64,000 bases of DNA from Trichoplax sp. H2 (lineage: Eukaryota; Placozoa; Uniplacotomia; Trichoplacea): positions 372,001 to 436,000 of the forward strand of contig NOWV01000036.1 of NCBI GenBank assembly GCA_003344405.1, written 5' to 3'. Position numbers and translations under genes: made by a program. Position 1 is the stretch's first letter. The number at the start of each line of letters is the position of its first letter. Shown here in pieces: positions 58,159 through 64,000 of this stretch. The notes beneath the pieces were generated by a model, which saw nothing but the letters and a program-made list of their open reading frames with translations, had not been told where the DNA came from and ran no database searches.

Positions 58159-59991
58159 GGACTCACTGGATAGATAGACAATGATAGTCTGTAAATTTAG
58201 TGTCTGGAGCTTTCCTGGATCATGTTGAGAGTTAATTTGAAGGAGTTTATCCACAGAGATTTAATCATTCGTGGCCATGTTGCTGGATGGGCGTAGTGAA
58301 TGATGGCTACTTTTGTGCTGGCTGCCGACTAGGATAGCCATAGTTATAGTAGGTCAGTGCATTTATCCATAGTCAAGGGTAAGTGGATTGATATGAGGTG
58401 GTAGCAGCAGGATAATTTGGCGTAATGTTGTCATGAGACCCTCTGACAAGGTCGTGTATGGCACTCATACCTTGTGCAAAATATTGTCACCCTTAGACTT
58501 TCATTGGATGGTATGCCTAACGCTCGATAGCTGGATTGCTCAAATAAGATGAATAGGGGCGACATTTATTTTATGTACTGCTCAACTAGATGGCTACATT
58601 ATCGATGACATAGTATATTGCATGTTATTTAGTAATGGAAGCAAAGATTTGTATGAGCATTGACATTGTCCATTTCTCAGACCGTGTACAAAGGCAGAAT
58701 CAGGCGTTTTAAACAGTTAGTACACGACCATATGCAGCTGGAATTAAAATGGAGAGAAGGGTTAATCCTACTTGGATTAAAATAACCCACTTAAAGTAAT
58801 ACCGGAAAAGAAGAATATGAGCAATAAATAATGTCTACTTGTCATATAGCCTACAAAGATAGACTCATGTGCTTTATACAGCCGGTATACGATAGTATAA
58901 TGCTAGAATAAATGGAGGAAAGGGTTCTAATACTACTTGAATCAAGATAGACCATCCAAAGCTGTACCATAGCGTTTAACTGAATAGGAAGATTTTAATA
59001 AATTTGATAACTATATTGCTTGGATGGGTACAGGGAAAGGAAGGACTATCAGCAGGAATCATTTCAATCATTCCAGACTTTGGAAAGGATGTAGTGTGAA
59101 TATCAGTTGAAATTTGGACATTTTGATTTCGAATTGCTTATATAGATAATTTCAAAGACGAAGAACTGTAAGCACAAGTTATTCTAATCATTCCAGGATC
59201 GGAACATAATTTCGAAATAGAGCAGCGTTAACATTAGTTAAAATTTGGATATTTTCAAATATCCTAATGAATTGAACTGCTCTTATAGGTAATTTGTAGG
59301 AAGATAAACTGTTGGCGGATTCTACTCTAGTCATTACTAGATCAATGCAGACATTTTAAATGGTGTAGTATTAGTATCAGTTAAATTTTGGGAAATGTCT
59401 ACTTTTAATAAATAAATTAATTAAAGTTTTCGTATGAAAAATTTATAAGGCGAGAGAGCTGCTAGCAGAAAGTCTTTTACTCATTCGAGGATTAAAGCAG
59501 ATCTTCTAAATAGGATAGTCGTATCTGAAGATTTTTCGTTTTAATATATTCAACTACTTGTATCCATCGTTTAGATGACGAGAATTTTAGTAGGGATGCT
59601 ATAAGACTTTATTATTTATTGATGACGCTTACAATATCGTCAGAAATTGACAAAGCAGTACAGTAGCTGCGTTGCACTGCTTTTACATGGTATACCTACG
59701 CAGTATTTCTACCAGCAGCAATGATTACTACAATTTGGAGCAAGACCATTCATTCACTGCACGTAGTTCAGGTTGTCCCAGTACATTGACATATTGAATA
59801 TCAAATAATAATAGCAAAGATTTCGTATCACAGGATGAGTCTGGTTTAACCTAATATATCCTATTTCTACTGATGAAATTAGTCAAGGACAACAAAAAGT
59901 GTTGTTGATACTGTACAATGGATGCCATGCAATTTATTATTAATTTCATAAAATGTGCCATATGACAGAAAAGCTAGATAAATTGGATAAT
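58159..59991. repeat. Region between IBTK start and MRPS15 stop with diverged 120-160 bp direct repeats
   Basis: From about 58680 to 59540 a worn unit recurs. Copies at about 58735 and 58890 share (A)GCTGGAATTAAAATGGAG / GCTAGAATAAATGGAGGAAAGGGTT...CTACTTG. Copies near 59034, 59160, 59302 and 59452 share a CTGTTAGCAGAA-like phrase, ATTCTAATCATTCCAGGATC-like, and GTGTTAATATCAGTTAAAATTTGG-like segments. The 5' UTR and promoter of IBTK must also lie here. No coding exon was found. Confidence 0.55.
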
Positions 59992-61436
59992 TTAAAATCG
60001 ACGCTTCCTTTTTATAGGATCAATTTTGCCATATTTGTGTTTTATAGTAGGCCTAATTAAGAGCTCTTCCAGTAATTTACAATAGATCGTAAAATCTTTA
60101 CGTTTCAAATAATTAAGGTGCTTTTTTCTTTTATCGATCATCATCAATAAACGCCTTCGGTTATGCTTATCCTAAAATTGGTATAAACAAGAGTGTTGTC
60201 CATTTTTTGGAAAGTTAAAGTATAATCGTAAAGTGTTGTATCCACTTTTATAATATTTTAAACGGACTTACCTTTTTATTCAATGTCATATGATATCTCA
60301 ATCGATGTATACGAGTAGTTAAAATCGCGACTGTATAAGCGCGGGCAATTATTTCCGTACCATAAATGGGTCCATAAAATAAAGAATAATATTACTAACT
60401 GTGATGTGATATAGTAAGCAGACAATGGTAGGCGAATGAACAAGCGTTCCATTAAAACTACGGTAGATGTACAAACCTTGTACAGGCGAAGATCCATAAT
60501 CGTTAGGATGCATTTGATACTTTTTTATCGCCTCATGAATCGCCAACCGATTTAACTCCGACTTGAAATTGATAAAGTTATAAACAAACGATGAATTTAT
60601 TACATACGAGCAAATGGATAACGTCAATACCGTATTTCAATACAGCTATCAAGAAAGGCTGAAAGAGCAAGTTTTCGCGTTATTCATAATCAAGCATAAA
60701 TACGCTTTCTACCTGTCTTGCAAATTCAGTACCAAAAATCTTCTTGACAATGTCGTCATCGCAACTAAATGATTAAAAATTTCCAAAGATAAGCTTTCAT
60801 AATATGGGATAACAAACTCAGCTTATCGATTTTGGCCAGCAACTATCTATTACGTATACTAGTAAAACAGCCAATTAGACCATATGCACATGTATAACAT
60901 GTTGCATTCTAGGTCATTTACTACTTGCCTCTTTAATTCTTCAACCTTATTAAATCGATAACATATTTCATCTTTCCTTGCGTGTTTATCGGTAGCTAAA
61001 GTAGCTACAAGCAATCGGTTCGATTAGTAATTCATCCAACTATCATGATAGAGGATTATTGGTAGCAGGTTCAGAAAGAAGTGAAGCTATACATCACTTA
61101 CCCAGATTGGTCTTTTGTAATATTGAGACATTCTTTAGAAGATTGATAGAAGGTATGGGATTGGCTAGGCTTGGCACTATCGATAGCAAAATGAGGATCA
61201 ATAATATACTAGTACTGTATATAAACGATAGTGCGCAACATAGCACGAAAAACTATAAGACAAGTACACTCCATTATTGCAATTTCATTTTAAAAGATGT
61301 GAATCAATCGATGCATCATTCTGTCCTTACCCGTGGTGATGCAAGAGGCAGTTTTGGATAAGTTACTTGTTAACAAGGTCTTAGCATTAGAAGACAAGGT
61401 TAACCGCGATAATAGCTTACAAACAGAAGCCGCCAT
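59992..61436 (-). CDS. MRPS15: Mitochondrial small ribosomal subunit protein uS15m
   Basis: Six exons: 61436-61367, 61004-60929, 60764-60713, 60561-60477, 60330-60272 and 60171-59992; 173 residues. uS15 binds the central domain of the small-subunit rRNA. The N terminus (MAASVCKLLSRLTLSSNAKT) is an amphipathic, basic, Ser-rich mitochondrial presequence. The S15 core starts near residue 75: HPNDYGSSPVQ, VAILTTRIHRLRYHM, then KDKHNRRRLLMMIDKRKKHL and LNYLKRKDF, matching the bacterial S15 blocks for DTGS-EVQ, LT-RI-LT-H and H-SRR-LL-MV-RR-LL-YLK. A short basic tail follows. Intron 2 uses a GC donor with perfect context AG|GCAAGT. Exon 2 could start nine bases later (60995) because two AG acceptors lie close together. 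Confidence 0.9.
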
Positions 61437-62918
61437 GAGAATTTAAGTCAGTTGGCTTTCAGCACGATGATTAAGGGGTTCTCTTCCACGATCTAATGGT
61501 TTCAAGCTCAAGGCGATTAGACTAGTGATGGTTTTCCCAATCCAACGACAGCCTACAAATCGATTAGATCAATGCTATTGCTTTACTTTGCGAAATCGTG
61601 AGATAAAACGAGTATAATCCAACACGCTCGCTGGTTAGTAACTTCTACTGTAGCACAACTCAATTTTGATTCACATTGTTAGAAAAAATATGCATTAGCA
61701 AGATCAAATGTTACGTAGATATGTTAGCATGCAACGTAGTACTGTAGCAGCCATTACGCTTGTCCTTACTGGCATTTCAGATAATTTAACTTATGGAATA
61801 TCATTGCATGCAAAAAAAGAGAAAGAAATACTCATCGCATTACCACAGTAATGGATATCAGCACTCAGATCCAGGAAAAATAGTTGGGAGTTTCTTAGCC
61901 TGTAGCAATGCGTCAGAATGAAGGACAAGCGTTTCTTTCCAAGCCAAATTCTTGATGGTGCGAGCTTGCCAAGATGGGGGATGGTGGAGTGCGTTGATGT
62001 CTGCTGTCCATCTGTCCACACCACACGTAGTAATACCATGGCGGTAGATACTACGGAGGATACGGACTTCTGGATGTATAGAGTAGCCTATAGTACACTA
62101 TGACCGTACGGCATGAGTATGACTATGACTTCGAAATGACATGCAGTGGTTAGAAGGGATTCCAATCAACAAAGTCTAGTCATCAATAACTACTATATCC
62201 AAGGCCGACACTTTTTCATGCACCTCTCATAAGAGAATTTCAAGTCTCAGGTTTGACCAGATGGACCCAGCGAGGAGAAATTCACTTCGTCTCCAGCTGT
62301 AATGTACAGAACTTGACTGAGCTTTAGACGCTACCCCGCGGTTTCCCCTTAACCGCATACAAGCCAACTTGTTATTCAGGCACAAGCGGTCAATCCGGGC
62401 CGGACAGACATCCCCTACTCCAGCACATTCGTCCGTACCATGTCTGAAATCGTACATTACAATACAGTCTACAGTATAGCAGTGTCATCTCATCAGGGCT
62501 AACGACTCGATGTTGCCCCCGCGGCGTTGTTGACAGGCTGCGATGGTTTTCCAGCCCCTACGCGTTAGGCCAGCCTTCCATGCTGCAAATTGACAACATT
62601 CAATTCTTCGTCTTAGGTAGTTTACAAATTTATACCCTGGATTGCTTGATCCCCTGGATCGAGCATAGTGATCCATCCAGCATGTCCTAGCAATGTGCTT
62701 TAAATAGTCCGATTATTCCATTTGCTATTGGGTAGTCTAGTCTGGTTATCTTGATTAATTCATAGCATCGTAAAGTGTTGAAAAGGATCGACGGATGACT
62801 GCAAGTGATTACAGCCAGTAGAGAAGAAATTAATAGAATTATCCATCCAAGAGCGAATTGGCGATCATCATGAGTGTGATCGTCGTTGTATTATAATCTA
62901 TTTCTAAACCAATCGAAT
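61437..62918. other. Divergent intergenic region with a GC-rich island (about 61900-62690)
   Basis: The outer parts are ordinary AT-rich flank. The central ~790 bp is markedly GC-richer and contains small ORFs on both strands (61918-62103 plus; 62039-61791, 62457-62227 and 62676-62485 minus), none recognised. It may be a mobile-element fragment, a pseudogene or transferred DNA. I see no terminal repeats or target-site duplication. Confidence 0.35.
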
Positions 62919-63941
62919 ATGGCGACCGAAGAGAAGGAAGTAAAAATAGGAAGGTAAGCGAGTAATTATAATCAACGGATTCAATCTCTCGACACACAAG
63001 TATGCAATCGCTATCGGCTTATCTAAATTACTTTACCTTAGATAAATCAATCATCGATGGCGTAATCGATCTTAGCTCATTTCTATAGAATATCTTGTCT
63101 TTACTTTATAAAATAAGTTACAAACAGTCACTGTCAGAATTGAAAGGCGATTTATGACTTTAGGAGTAAATCAAACATCAATCGATTCCATAATGGTAAT
63201 CCAACAATGCTGTGGCCTCGTTATGCAGTTGGAACTACAAGACATGTATTGTCAATTACCATAGAATCAATAATAATCATCAATTTTACTAGGTTTTAAT
63301 CAAGGATAGAGTAGTCTGCTACAAATATTGTTGTATCCACTTGATTAGAGAAATCAATGTAGAAATAGTGATAGTTGGCTTTGGCTGATTTAAGTATATC
63401 AAATGATTTTACACAGTACTGTAAGGGCATATGCGCGACAAGGGTATTGATTCGCAAACCGTTAAAATAATCTTGATGTAAACTCCTTCGGGATTCTTGT
63501 GATGGACTTTTTCATCATCACACGTATTCGAATTCTTCATGTTTTGTAGGCATCGCAGCTTTCATTCGCATCGTAAACCATCCAATCTAGACGTAACACC
63601 ACCGTCATCTGCCCGCCGATCCCATTCTTTCAAAATTAAATGGCTAAAGAATGTTATACCCATTAAGTTCAGGCCATTTGCCCATTTAGACGACGATAGT
63701 CCTATCCAAACCACGGATGATCCAATTTCACCTGCTGGAGCGGCTGATGTTGTCTTTAGAAAGATTACCCTTCAGTTAGATACACCGACTGTCATAACTG
63801 ATTTAGAAGATAGCTTAGGTATTAAAGTGCAATTTTATGGTGAACTTAGTGAAACAATTCAAGAAGGAAAGTTAGATATATTACAAGTAGCGGGTATCGA
63901 TTCTAATTCTCCAGCATATCGTTGTGGACAGTTATCCATAG
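62919..63941 (+). CDS. PDZ-domain protein, first two exons (continues past the window)
   Basis: Exon 1 (62919-62953) encodes MATEEKEVKIGR and joins exon 2 (63550-63941) in phase 2. The donors are AAG|GTAAGC and ATAG|GTAAGC. The first ~60 residues are basic and Ser-rich (HRSFHSHRKPS, SARRSHSFKIKWLKNVIPIK), followed by a Thr/Asp-rich linker. From about residue 90 the sequence resembles a PDZ domain: a beta strand VVFRKITLQL, then LGIKVQF, ILQVAGIDSNSPAYRCGQLSIG, which fits the carboxylate-loop-to-helix layout where I-V-GSPA-GL-GD is usual. The protein after this point lies outside the window, so the family within PDZ proteins cannot be named. The ORF reading on past 63941 to a TGA at 63965-63967 is intron. 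Confidence 0.65.
62954..63549 (+). other. Intron 1 of the PDZ-protein gene
   Basis: This 596-bp intron starts GTAAGC and ends TTTTGTAG. AT-rich with no feature noted. Confidence 0.6.
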
Positions 63942-64000
63942 GTAAGCTACTTACAATCAACACTTGAATGTGCAAACAAATTTTAGAAATCATAGGATTA

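Noticed and set aside
62954-63549. ORF start at 63539 (MFCRHRSF...) as the true start of the PDZ protein
   Set aside because: The ATG overlaps the TTTTGTAG acceptor; exon 62919-62953 joins in phase with a proper Met and GTAAGC donor, so 63539-63549 is intron.

Overview
The window is AT-rich animal nuclear DNA. Its genes are split into many short exons. Most introns are about 60-400 bp with GT-AG borders, the proteins align closely with human orthologues along their length, and one gene (IBTK) is typical of animals. Compact genes with rich introns and human-like proteins suggest an early-branching metazoan. A placozoan such as Trichoplax or Hoilungia is my best guess, but this is inference and a sponge or cnidarian is not excluded.

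Layout, left to right: a coiled-coil MAP7-like gene (minus, cut by the window edge); SYF2 splicing factor (plus, divergent from it); cytosolic acetyl-CoA acetyltransferase (plus); CTP synthase (minus, 16 exons); ER-type peroxiredoxin 4 (plus, 8 exons); DDX18/Has1 helicase (minus, 15 exons); a 2 kb tandem satellite interrupted by a 20-N gap; SDAD1/Sda1 ribosome-export factor (minus, 26 exons); tRNA-Gln(CTG) followed by an array of repeats that carry the tRNA 3' end; a 174-residue unknown ORF; about 10 kb of very AT-rich DNA with decayed repeats and a few candidate terminal exons; IBTK (ankyrin-RCC1-BTB-BTB, minus, 26 exons); mitochondrial ribosomal protein uS15m (minus, 6 exons); and the 5' end of a PDZ-domain gene (plus).

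The genes are mostly housekeeping: splicing, acetyl-CoA and CTP metabolism, ER redox, 60S biogenesis (DDX18 and SDAD1 are neighbours but each has its own promoter), and mitochondrial translation. There is no operon or evident pathway cluster.

The main non-genic signal is a pentamer repeat (ACAGT and its reverse complement ACTGT, joined through the palindromes TGTACA and AGTACT). It is concentrated in the upstream regions of several genes and inside the satellite. Coordinates of exons were derived by eye. The reading phase was checked across every junction of the recognised genes, but no alignment or splice predictor was run.
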